A DNA stretch of 50,664 bases. Origin: JANRKB01 sp033763695. GTDB taxonomy: Bacteria; Planctomycetota; Phycisphaerae; Phycisphaerales; UBA1924. Every line of letters starts with the position of its first letter. Within the stretch, counting starts at the first letter, position 1. Positions 25,455 through 32,321 of the stretch are shown in pieces. The notes beneath the pieces were generated by a model that saw only the letters and a list, made by a program, of their open reading frames with translations, did not search any database and was not told the DNA's origin. The DNA lies in the NCBI GenBank assembly GCA_033763695.1, contig JANRKB010000042.1:1-50664 (forward strand), written 5' to 3'. Both the position numbers and the translations under genes were made by a program.

Positions 25455-25988
25455 TTACGCGTGGGTGGGGAAGTCCGCGGCGATGCCGCTGGTGCGGAGC
25501 AACGTCTTGAAGGACTCGCTGAAGACGAAGTTGTGCTCGGGGAATGCCGTGCCGCTCATGTTCTGATCGATGTGGCTGAACATGAGGTCGATGGTGCCAA
25601 AGCGGATGGGCTCGGCGTGACCGGAGGCGGTGGGGCGAAGCAGTTCGACCACGCCTTGCGTCGATGCGCCCTGGCGGTCCATCTGGATGATGGTGGCGGT
25701 GTAGCGGAGGGTGTCGCCGGGCACGGCGTCGAAGAGCAGTTCGGCCTTGCTCACCTTGGCGAGGATGACTTTCTCGCGGAAGCCCTCGGCATGGCCGACG
25801 AGGATGCCGGCCGTCTGGGCCATGCCCTCGACGATCAGAGCCGCGGGCATGATGGGGAGGGCTGCGCGGGTGGCGGTGGCGGAGAAGTGGTCGTGGAGAT
25901 GCTCTTCCGCGAGGCTGACGTGCTTGATCGCCACCAGCCGCTGGCGGGGGACAAGTTCGACGATGCGATCGATCCACATCCAGCGCAT
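25455..25988 (-). CDS. FabZ-like hotdog-fold 3-hydroxyacyl-ACP dehydratase family protein
   Basis: A 177-residue single hotdog domain. LVAIKHVSLAEEHLHDHF carries the dehydratase-type histidine, and IMPAALIVEGMAQTAGILVG is the following helix with the acidic residue, although the usual GxPxxPG turn between them is changed to ATRAALPIMP. That alteration leaves open whether it is a dehydratase, a thioesterase or a structural partner. It is encoded with an acyl carrier protein and a second hotdog protein upstream and lnt downstream. The ATG at 25988 has no clear Shine-Dalgarno sequence; the octamer repeat lies immediately upstream. Confidence 0.85.
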   Translation of the reverse strand: MRWMWIDRIVELVPRQRLVAIKHVSLAEEHLHDHFSATATRAALPIMPAALIVEGMAQTAGILVGHAEGFREKVILAKVSKAELLFDAVPGDTLRYTATIIQMDRQGASTQGVVELLRPTASGHAEPIRFGTIDLMFSHIDQNMSGTAFPEHNFVFSESFKTLLRTSGIAADFPTHA

Positions 25989-26004
25989 AAGAGGGGAGCA
26001 GGAG

Positions 26005-26037
26005 AAGAGACGGAGAGACGGAGAGACGAAGTGCGAA
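26005..26037. repeat. Octamer repeat (GAGAGACG x3) and dispersed-repeat copy
   Basis: Units at 26005-26028 followed by AAGTGCGAA. Bases 26015-26037 match the reverse complement of 41992-42014 with one mismatch, and 26014-26032 match purL 21211-21229 exactly. The array lies directly upstream of the hotdog gene start at 25988. Confidence 0.8.
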
Positions 26038-26110
26038 AGGCGAGAAGCGAAGAAGTTACGGAGTCAAGAGTCACGAAGTCAGAGTGGACCTCGACGCCGC
26101 GACATCGTTT

Positions 26111-26155
26111 GCCCGATGCCCGATGCCCGATGCCCGATGCCCGATGCCCGATGCC
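26111..26155. repeat. Heptamer tandem repeat GCCCGAT x6.4
   Basis: Six perfect copies of GCCCGAT plus GCC, ending one base before the acyl carrier protein stop codon (26156). It lies between the acyl carrier protein gene and the hotdog gene downstream on the reverse strand. Confidence 0.95.
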
Positions 26156-26539
26156 TTACTTTCCGAGCTTGCGCTCGCAGAACGAGACGATTGCATTGAC
26201 GGTGAAGACTTCGGCGACCTTCGTGATCTGCGGGTCCTTCTCGAACGCGCTGAAGTCGGCGTGGGGCATGCGCTCGCGGAGGGCGGCGATGCCGGCGGGG
26301 GTCACCTTGCCGTCGCGCACGAAGTTGGGGTCCTGAGCGACGTTCTCGGGGAAGAGTTCGCCCTGCGCGATCTTGAAGCCGAAGGTCTGCTCAAGCTTGA
26401 AGACGATGTCGAGGAAGTCGATGGACTCGGCACCGAGGTCGACGGTGAGGCGGGCCTCGGGTGTCACTTCGTCGTCATCCACGGCGAGGGCGTCGACGAG
26501 GACTTCACGGACCTTGGCAAAAATGTCATCACGAGTCAT
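26156..26539 (-). CDS. Acyl carrier protein, long form
   Basis: Carries growing acyl chains on a 4'-phosphopantetheine arm attached to the Ser of DLGAESIDFLDIVFKLE (Ser about residue 41). The first about 75 residues are an ordinary ACP (MTRDDIFAKVREVLVDALAV...). The full protein is 127 residues because of an inserted segment (GELFPENVAQDPNFVRDGKV) and a C-terminal helix ending IVSFCERKLGK. ATG 26539 is preceded by AGAGGG about 12 bases upstream. The flanking hotdog genes suggest a dedicated acyl-chain function, possibly for lipid A or another unusual lipid (inference), and not merely the housekeeping ACP. Confidence 0.9.
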   Translation of the reverse strand: MTRDDIFAKVREVLVDALAVDDDEVTPEARLTVDLGAESIDFLDIVFKLEQTFGFKIAQGELFPENVAQDPNFVRDGKVTPAGIAALRERMPHADFSAFEKDPQITKVAEVFTVNAIVSFCERKLGK

Positions 26540-26720
26540 GGATCGGACACCCTCTTGCGATGAAAACACGGAACCGACGCTCGCGTTCACGCGCTCCACG
26601 CGGTTCATTCACGAGATTCTGTCGAGATAGTACGCACAAGCTTCTGGATTGTCGCTGAAGTTGTCGCTCTCGTACCGGGTCGCGGAAGTCGTTTGTCCGG
26701 GGCGGAGTTCACGTTGGAGT

Positions 26721-27122
26721 TCACGCTGGCGTGCGCACGGGGCGGAGCGAGAAACGGCCGGAGACAGCGGTTGGATGCTCGCCAGCGGCGTTGGGTTCGA
26801 TGAGGAATGCCTCGCCCTTGAAATCGACGGAGCCGTCATCGCTGGTCTTGCCGCGCGAGATTTCGACGCGCAGCGACGAACCGGGGCGGACGAACTGGCC
26901 GTACTTGAGGGCACGCACAAGGCCGAGGACCATGGGGGTGGGCGTGTCGCCGAGCATGCGGCGGGCGGCCTGAACCATCGCCTCGAGCATCATGACGCCG
27001 GGCAGGACCGGGAAGGTCGGGAAGTGATCTTGCAGATATTCCTCGGCGGCGGAGACGTGCTTGAGCGTGACGATGCGATCCGCCGACTGCTCCAAGACGC
27101 GATCTACGAGGTCAAAGTGCAT
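26721..27122 (-). CDS. FabZ-like 3-hydroxyacyl-ACP dehydratase family protein
   Basis: A 133-residue hotdog protein starting MHFDLVDRVLEQSADR. It has the FabZ active-site layout intact: EYLQDHFPTFPVLPG supplies the His and the PxxPG turn, and VMMLEAMVQAARRM supplies the catalytic Glu. It is the first gene of the reverse-strand series hotdog, acyl carrier protein, hotdog, lnt. ATG 27122 is chosen because TATCCT (27128-27133) lies five bases upstream and because the family N-terminus starts here; the long upstream reading overlaps the galE control region. Confidence 0.88.
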   Translation of the reverse strand: MHFDLVDRVLEQSADRIVTLKHVSAAEEYLQDHFPTFPVLPGVMMLEAMVQAARRMLGDTPTPMVLGLVRALKYGQFVRPGSSLRVEISRGKTSDDGSVDFKGEAFLIEPNAAGEHPTAVSGRFSLRPVRTPA

Positions 27123-27127
27123 GGGCG

Positions 27128-27133
27128 AGGATA
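27128..27133 (-). promoter_or_regulatory. -10-like hexamer TATCCT before the hotdog/ACP operon
   Basis: Reverse-strand TATCCT ending 5 bases before ATG 27122. Confidence 0.5.
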
Positions 27134-27201
27134 GGTGCGGGGAGGCTGGTTGTGGGGCGGGGTATGGGGTGCGGTTGCGGGGCGGGCAGCTCTTGCGCCG
27201 A

Positions 27202-27207
27202 TAGGAT
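27202..27207 (+). promoter_or_regulatory. -10-like hexamer TAGGAT with a normal leader before galE
   Basis: TAGGAT about 60 bases before the galE ATG. Unlike most starts in the window, galE also has a GGAG ribosome-binding site eight to eleven bases before the ATG, so it probably has a conventional leader. Confidence 0.35.
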
Positions 27208-27267
27208 GGGTTCGGGGCGTGCGGCTTGCCCATGGGGCTTGTCGCTCTCTTGAAGATGGAGTGATGC

Positions 27268-28296
27268 ATGGCTGTTCTTGTGACCGGCGCGGCCGGATAC
27301 ATCGGTTCGCACGCAGTGGATCGCCTGCTCCGCGAAGGGCATCATGTCGTGGCGGTGGACAATCTGTGCCGCGGACATCAGGCGGCGATTGATCTGCTCA
27401 GCGCGGGCGCGCCGGGGCGGCTGACGTTCGTCAAGAGCGACATCTCGGATCGCGCGGGGCTTGAGGCGGTGATGAAGGCGCATCGCGTGGATGCGATCCT
27501 GCACTTTGCCGCGCTCGCCGCGGTCGGTGAGAGCGTCGAACAGCCGCTGCTCTACTACCGCAACAACGTGGCGGGGATGATCGCGCTGCTGGATGCGGCG
27601 GTGGCGGCGGGCGTGGAGCGGGTGGTGTTCAGTTCCAGCGCGGCGACATACGGCATTCCGCCCGAGCACCTGGTGCCGATCCCCGAGGACTGCCCCAAGA
27701 GCCCGATCAATCCGTACGGCTGGACGAAACTGCACGGCGAGCACATTCTGCATGACGTGGCGGAGGGCCAGCGTCGCGCGGGCAAGCCTTTCTCGTTTGC
27801 CGCACTGCGGTACTTCAACGTCGCGGGGTGCGATCGGGCCGGGCGACTGGGTGAGGACCATGACCCCGAGACGCACATCATCCCGGTCGTGTTGCAGGCG
27901 GCGCTGGGGAAGCGGTCGCACGTGGGAATCTTCGGTACGGACTACCCGACGCCCGACGGGACGTGCGTGCGCGACTATGTGCACGTTGAGGATCTGGTGG
28001 ACGCGCACGTCGCGGTGCTGCGGGCGCTCAAGCCCGGCGATGAGCATGCGTTCAATCTGGGCATCGGGCGCGGCTACAGCGTGCGCGAGATCATCAATGC
28101 GGTGAAGGCGGTGACAGGCAAGCCGATCGATGTACGCGAGCAGCCGCGTCGCGCGGGCGATCCGCCGCAGTTGTACGCGCAGTCGTCGAAGATTCGCGAC
28201 GCGCTGGGTTGGCGAGCGCAGTTCACGGATCTGCATCAGATCATCGAGTCGGCGTGGAAGTGGTTCAGTGAGCACCCGAGGGGGTACAAGTCGTGA
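27268..28296 (+). CDS. galE: UDP-glucose 4-epimerase
   Basis: Interconverts UDP-glucose and UDP-galactose, supplying galactose for surface polysaccharides. The 342-residue protein has the NAD-binding motif VTGAAGYIGSH (5-15), the catalytic Ser/Thr region SSSAATYG (122-129), Tyr150 and Lys154 of YxxxK (NPYGWTKLHGE), ALRYFNVAGCD and the substrate region NLGIGRGYSVREII. Start ATG 27268 follows a GGAG ribosome-binding site. Its stop overlaps the start of the next gene, so translation of the two is likely coupled. Confidence 0.95.
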   Translation: MAVLVTGAAGYIGSHAVDRLLREGHHVVAVDNLCRGHQAAIDLLSAGAPGRLTFVKSDISDRAGLEAVMKAHRVDAILHFAALAAVGESVEQPLLYYRNNVAGMIALLDAAVAAGVERVVFSSSAATYGIPPEHLVPIPEDCPKSPINPYGWTKLHGEHILHDVAEGQRRAGKPFSFAALRYFNVAGCDRAGRLGEDHDPETHIIPVVLQAALGKRSHVGIFGTDYPTPDGTCVRDYVHVEDLVDAHVAVLRALKPGDEHAFNLGIGRGYSVREIINAVKAVTGKPIDVREQPRRAGDPPQLYAQSSKIRDALGWRAQFTDLHQIIESAWKWFSEHPRGYKS

Positions 28297-29732
28297 TGGA
28301 GCGTCGAGCGTTGTTGCGGGCCGGATCGCGGGTGATCACGTTGGCGCAGGGTTGCGCGATCGGCGTGCTGGCATATGTCGCGACGTCGGCGCTTGCCCAG
28401 GGTGACGCGTTCGAGCGGGAACTGCCGCCGATCAAGGCACCGGCGGAGATCACGCTGCCCAGTGCGCCTGCGGCCGAGCCGCGGATCGAGCCGCTGGAGA
28501 GCGAGGCGACGCACTGGACGCCTGCGGCGGATGGGGTGTTCTTGCCGTATGAGGCGGCGTGGCCAGCCCGCGCGGTGAAGCAGGGCGAGCGACTGCAGGG
28601 CGTGATCAAGACGATTGATGCGCCGGTGCTGACACGGCGGGCGCAGCGGGCGTACTGGCCGCTGGTTGCTGAGCCAGATGATCGCGCCGATGCGCTTGCG
28701 CTGCGTGATGCGGCGGGGATGACGCGCGAGCCGAACTGGAACTTTGAGGGGCCGGGATATCTGATCTTCCGCTTTGAAGCGCCGATCGCCGCGGACGCGG
28801 CGCCGCGCGAGATCGAGGTGTTCAAGTTCATCTCGGGGCGCACGCTCAAGAAGCCCGCCGGGGCGGATGATGTGCCGACGTTGGCGGTCGAGCGCACGTG
28901 GTTCTCGTTCTATCCGGCGAAGAACGCGACGGTGCGCGGCACGGCGCTGGTGATGCCTGGGTTGTGGGGCACTCCCGAGCCGATCATTGATTCGACGGTG
29001 GCGTCGCTGCGGCGCGAGGGTTGGGCGGTGGTGCGCATGCTGTCGCAACCGTCACGCTTTACGGAGCAAGTCGATTTCTCGATTGATGCGGGCGAGATCG
29101 CCGCGGCGGCGGATCGCATCGCGGAGGTCTACAACCAGCGGGCGGCGGAATGTGCGTACGCGGTTGAGGCGGCGTTTGATCACGTGCTGCGTCGTCATCC
29201 GGAGTTGGCGAAACTGCCGCGCGTCGCGGTCGGCATGAGCGGCGGCGCGATCACGCTGCCGACGGTGGTGGCGCGCGAGGCGGACAAGTATGCCGCGGCG
29301 GTCATCGTCGCGGGCGCGGCGGACTTGTGGCTCACCTCGTCGCGCAGCGCGTATGACGCGATGATGGTTCACGCGCTGGATGTGACGTGGGTGGGCGGCA
29401 CGCCCGACACAACGGCTCAGCAGATGCTCGATCGCGAATATCTGGCGTCGGCCCCGCTTGACCCGTATCACACGGCTGCCGCGCTTCGCAACAAGCCCGT
29501 GCTGATGATCCACGCGACGGCGGATCTGGCGGTGCCGAGCGATCTGGGTGATGTGCTGTGGCAGCGACTGGGGAAGCCCAAGCGGATCACGATGGACGTG
29601 GGGCATGAGTTGCTGTTCATGAACGTGCCCAAGATGCTGCCGCAGGTGATGGAGTTCCTGCGCGGGGCGAGCGGCAAGCCGGGTGCGGGCACAGCGGAGG
29701 CGGCGAAGCCTGCGGGGCAGGCATCGCAATAA
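28293..29732 (+). CDS. Exported alpha/beta hydrolase
   Basis: A 479-residue protein with an N-terminal twin-Arg-containing hydrophobic leader (MMERRALLRAG...LAYVATSALAQG), probably a signal peptide. The hydrolase fold spans about residues 210-465: GTALVMPGLWG, the nucleophile elbow VGMSGGA (Ser about 316), an acid in MIHATADLAVP, and His in VGHELLFMN. Such a triad fits an esterase, lipase or peptidase; the substrate is unknown. GTG 28293 (overlapping galE by four bases) or ATG 28296 can start it. It sits in a galE, hydrolase, unknown, thioredoxin series. Confidence 0.82.
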   Translation: MMERRALLRAGSRVITLAQGCAIGVLAYVATSALAQGDAFERELPPIKAPAEITLPSAPAAEPRIEPLESEATHWTPAADGVFLPYEAAWPARAVKQGERLQGVIKTIDAPVLTRRAQRAYWPLVAEPDDRADALALRDAAGMTREPNWNFEGPGYLIFRFEAPIAADAAPREIEVFKFISGRTLKKPAGADDVPTLAVERTWFSFYPAKNATVRGTALVMPGLWGTPEPIIDSTVASLRREGWAVVRMLSQPSRFTEQVDFSIDAGEIAAAADRIAEVYNQRAAECAYAVEAAFDHVLRRHPELAKLPRVAVGMSGGAITLPTVVAREADKYAAAVIVAGAADLWLTSSRSAYDAMMVHALDVTWVGGTPDTTAQQMLDREYLASAPLDPYHTAAALRNKPVLMIHATADLAVPSDLGDVLWQRLGKPKRITMDVGHELLFMNVPKMLPQVMEFLRGASGKPGAGTAEAAKPAGQASQ

Positions 29733-29772
29733 GTATGGTCGGCGCGGGGGGGCGAGCCGCTCGCGTGATCCA

Positions 29773-29778
29773 TACAGT
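29773..29778 (+). promoter_or_regulatory. -10-like hexamer TACAGT before the gene at 29789
   Basis: TACAGT ends 10 bases before ATG 29789, which is why that start is preferred to ATG 29735. Confidence 0.4.
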
Positions 29779-29788
29779 TGTCTCGCCC

Positions 29789-30862
29789 ATGCAGATCGCG
29801 GTCAGTCCCTATCACATGACGACGCGTGAGCCCGCCGCGATGGCGGCTTTGCTGCTTGCGTCGCGGGTGGTGACGATCCTGCCGACGCCCGAGGTGGGGA
29901 TGTCGGCGACGGACATGCGGGCGGCGGTGTCGCGAGCGCCACGCTATGCGAAGTTCATGGAGTCGTGGGCGTGGTCGATGCCGCTGTGGCGCAGCGGGCT
30001 GGTGTGTTCGAGTGTTGACGACGACGACGCGTCGAGCGATGTTCAGGCCGTCAGCCGTCGGATTCTGCGGGATGATGCGCTCGCGCCGCTGCGGGCGTTC
30101 ATCCGGCCGGGCTGGTTTGAAGGTGACGCTGCCGCGGCGGATGCACCTGAGCGAGACGATGAGCGCGATGCTCCGCAGCCCCCGACATTTCTGGACATGG
30201 TCGCGGGAGATCTGCTCAAGGGTGGGCCCGATCCGGCGATCAGCACGACGCTAGCCGCGGGGCTTGATCGTTTCGCAGCGCGTCATGGTCTGATGGTCGC
30301 GCGATCCGAAGCGAGTTCGGTTGCGCAGCGCGCCGAGGCGCGGCTGGGGCGGGCATTGCTCGCGTTCAACCTTCCGATGGTGACGGAGGCAGAGGCGGGG
30401 CGCGTGCTGCACATTCGCGAGGAGCTTGACGAGGCGCTTGGGCCGCTGCGCGTCGCGCTGGCGAATGCGCTTGAGGGGCTGGGAATCGGGGAAGCGCCGT
30501 CGAAGGCGCGGGTTGACGCAGTGCATGCCGCGGCGGCACGATTCACTGAAGTATTTGATGAGCGCTGGGATGAGTTTGAGGATGATGCGGGGCACGATGA
30601 ATGTCGGCTGCGTCGCTGCACCGCGACAGTGATCGCGATGGCGCTGCCGAGCGATTCGGTGCTGCGTTCGAGCGCAGCGGCGGTGCGTGCATTGACGCCG
30701 CGGCTGGCGAAGGTCGGCGGTCGGCGCGAGAGCGCGACGGGCAAAGCGATTGCTGAGGGCGTCCCTGCGGCGTTGCCGGCGGTGTATGACGTCACGGACG
30801 CACGCGAGGTTGTGTCGTTGATCGTCAAAGTGGTGGGCAACAGGAGCGGGCGGCGGCGATGA
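29789..30862 (+). CDS. Unknown conserved-looking cytoplasmic protein
   Basis: A 357-residue protein that I do not recognise. It begins MQIAVSPYHMTTREPAAMAALLLA, is rich in Ala, Arg and acidic residues, has an acidic stretch (SVDDDDASSD) near residue 75, and has no membrane segment or known motif. The predicted structure is mostly helical. The start ATG 29789 is preferred because of the TACAGT element and the hydrophobic pattern of the first residues; ATG 29735, three bases after the previous stop, would add 18 residues. Its stop overlaps the thioredoxin gene start (ATGA at 30859), so the two may act together. Confidence 0.7.
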   Translation: MQIAVSPYHMTTREPAAMAALLLASRVVTILPTPEVGMSATDMRAAVSRAPRYAKFMESWAWSMPLWRSGLVCSSVDDDDASSDVQAVSRRILRDDALAPLRAFIRPGWFEGDAAAADAPERDDERDAPQPPTFLDMVAGDLLKGGPDPAISTTLAAGLDRFAARHGLMVARSEASSVAQRAEARLGRALLAFNLPMVTEAEAGRVLHIREELDEALGPLRVALANALEGLGIGEAPSKARVDAVHAAAARFTEVFDERWDEFEDDAGHDECRLRRCTATVIAMALPSDSVLRSSAAAVRALTPRLAKVGGRRESATGKAIAEGVPAALPAVYDVTDAREVVSLIVKVVGNRSGRRR

Positions 30863-31395
30863 AAGCGAATCGAGTGATTGGCGCGTTTCTCTGGCTCGCG
30901 GTGATCATCGCGGCGTTTTACGTCGTGCCGCGCTGGCTTGGTGTCGGGCACGTGGAGAAGCCGCCGGCGTTTGACGCAGGGCTGACGCTCGCGACGGCAC
31001 GCTCGGCGTCTGCAACCGACAAGAAGCCGGTGTTGATCTTCGCGACTGCGGATTGGTGTCCGCCGTGCAAGGAGATGAAGCGGACAACGCTGCGCGAGAC
31101 GAATGTCGAGAAGACGATCCGGGCGGACTTCAACGCGGTGTATCTGGATGTCGATGCGAATGCCAAGGACGGGGCGGATCTGAAGGTGTTCAGTATTCCA
31201 ACGACGATCGTGATGATCGGCGATCAGGAACTGGCGCGGGTCGAAGGCTTCATGGACGCGGGGTCGTATCTGTCGTGGCTGGAGGCGGCGTGGGCGCAGG
31301 CGAAGAGCGGCGTGGTGCCGCAGCGTTCGCGCGATCTTGGGCCGGGCGATACGCCGCGACCCGCGGTCGGAAGCGACGGCACACCGACGAAGTGA
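30859..31395 (+). CDS. Membrane-anchored thioredoxin-fold protein
   Basis: A 178-residue protein with an N-terminal membrane helix (about residues 6-26) and a periplasmic thioredoxin domain. The active site is DWCPPCKEM (Cys67 and Cys70), followed by NAVYLDVDANA and the cis-proline loop FSIPTTIVMI. The CPPC sequence and anchor fit a DsbD-gamma-like or TlpA-like reductase that keeps exported cysteines reduced or carries electrons to another exported protein. The four-base overlap with the upstream gene suggests coupled translation. The C-terminal tail (GDTPRPAVGSDG) is low complexity. Confidence 0.88.
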   Translation: MKANRVIGAFLWLAVIIAAFYVVPRWLGVGHVEKPPAFDAGLTLATARSASATDKKPVLIFATADWCPPCKEMKRTTLRETNVEKTIRADFNAVYLDVDANAKDGADLKVFSIPTTIVMIGDQELARVEGFMDAGSYLSWLEAAWAQAKSGVVPQRSRDLGPGDTPRPAVGSDGTPTK

Positions 31396-31403
31396 TTGCG
31401 ACG

Positions 31404-32252
31404 TCAAGTTGTGGTCATTGCGCTGCGGATGGCGGCGACGCTCTTGAGAAGTGTGGGCATGGTGTGCAGCGGCAGCACCGTGCTCGAATCACTCAGGCTC
31501 TTGGCGGGCTCGGGGTGGCACTCGATGAAGAGTGCTTGAACGCCCGCGGCGGTGGCGGCACGGGCCAGCAGCGGCGCGCGATCGGGGCGGCCGCCGGTTT
31601 GTTCACCCGCGCCGGGGAGCTGCGTGGAGTGCGTGCAGTCAAAGCAGACGGGCGGCGAGCCGCCGTCGGCCTTAAGTTCCATGAGGTCGCCCAGGCCGAG
31701 GAAGTCGTTGACGAGGCGGTGGTAACCGAAGAACGTGCCGCGCTCGGTGAGCATGAGGTTGGTGCAGCCGGCCTCGGCGAGTTTGCGGACCGCGCCGCCC
31801 ATCTCGACGGGCGAGAGGAACTGACCCTTCTTGACGTTCACGCCGCGCTTGTGCCTGGCGGCGGCTTCGCCCGCGGCGAGCAGCAGGTCGGTCTGGCGGC
31901 AGAGGAACGCGGGGATCTGAATGAGGTCGATCGCCTGCGCGACGGGAGCGGCTTGATCGGGCTCGTGGATGTCCGTCGTGGTGGGCACGCCCAGACGCTG
32001 GCCGATCTCGTGGATCCACGCGAGACCTTTCTCGAGCCCGGGGCCACGCGGCGAACGGATGCTGCTGCGATTGGCCTTGTCGAACGAGGCCTTGAAGATG
32101 TAAGGCAGACCGAGGCCGCGGCAGGCGTCGCGCACCAGCGTGCCGATCTGCAGGCCCATTTCAAGTGATTCGAGCACGCACGGCCCGGCGATGATGGCCA
32201 AGGGTTGGCCGGTGGCGATGGTGATGGAGCCGACGGTGCAGGTGCGATGCAT
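31404..32252 (-). CDS. kdsA: 3-deoxy-8-phosphooctulonate (KDO-8-P) synthase
   Basis: Condenses arabinose-5-phosphate with phosphoenolpyruvate to KDO-8-phosphate, the first KDO step of LPS synthesis. The 282-residue protein has AIIAGPCVLES, FKASFDKANRSS, VPTTTDIHEPDQA, QIPAFLCRQTDLL, VNVKKGQFLSP and FDCTHSTQLPGAG. Cys25 in AGPC is the metal ligand of the class II metal-dependent enzymes, replacing the Asn of the E. coli metal-free type. The loop just before the C-terminus contains ECHPEPAKSLSDSS. ATG 32252 has TACGCT six bases upstream. Convergent with the thioredoxin gene; divergent from mnmE. Confidence 0.96.
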   Translation of the reverse strand: MHRTCTVGSITIATGQPLAIIAGPCVLESLEMGLQIGTLVRDACRGLGLPYIFKASFDKANRSSIRSPRGPGLEKGLAWIHEIGQRLGVPTTTDIHEPDQAAPVAQAIDLIQIPAFLCRQTDLLLAAGEAAARHKRGVNVKKGQFLSPVEMGGAVRKLAEAGCTNLMLTERGTFFGYHRLVNDFLGLGDLMELKADGGSPPVCFDCTHSTQLPGAGEQTGGRPDRAPLLARAATAAGVQALFIECHPEPAKSLSDSSTVLPLHTMPTLLKSVAAIRSAMTTT

Positions 32253-32258
32253 GGGGCA

Positions 32259-32264
32259 AGCGTA
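32259..32264 (-). promoter_or_regulatory. -10-like hexamer TACGCT before kdsA
   Basis: Reverse-strand TACGCT ending 6 bases before the kdsA ATG (32252). Confidence 0.5.
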
Positions 32265-32310
32265 GAAGCGATCGGCGGGGCGCGTGCGGTCGGGGTGCAG
32301 CGCGTGTCAC

Positions 32311-32316
32311 TACGAT
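32311..32316 (+). promoter_or_regulatory. -10-like hexamer TACGAT before mnmE
   Basis: TACGAT ends 5 bases before ATG 32322, selecting that start. Confidence 0.5.
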
Positions 32317-32321
32317 TGCCT

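Noticed and set aside
26111..26155. CRISPR-like array
   Set aside because: The 7-nt units are contiguous with no spacers; it is a simple tandem repeat.
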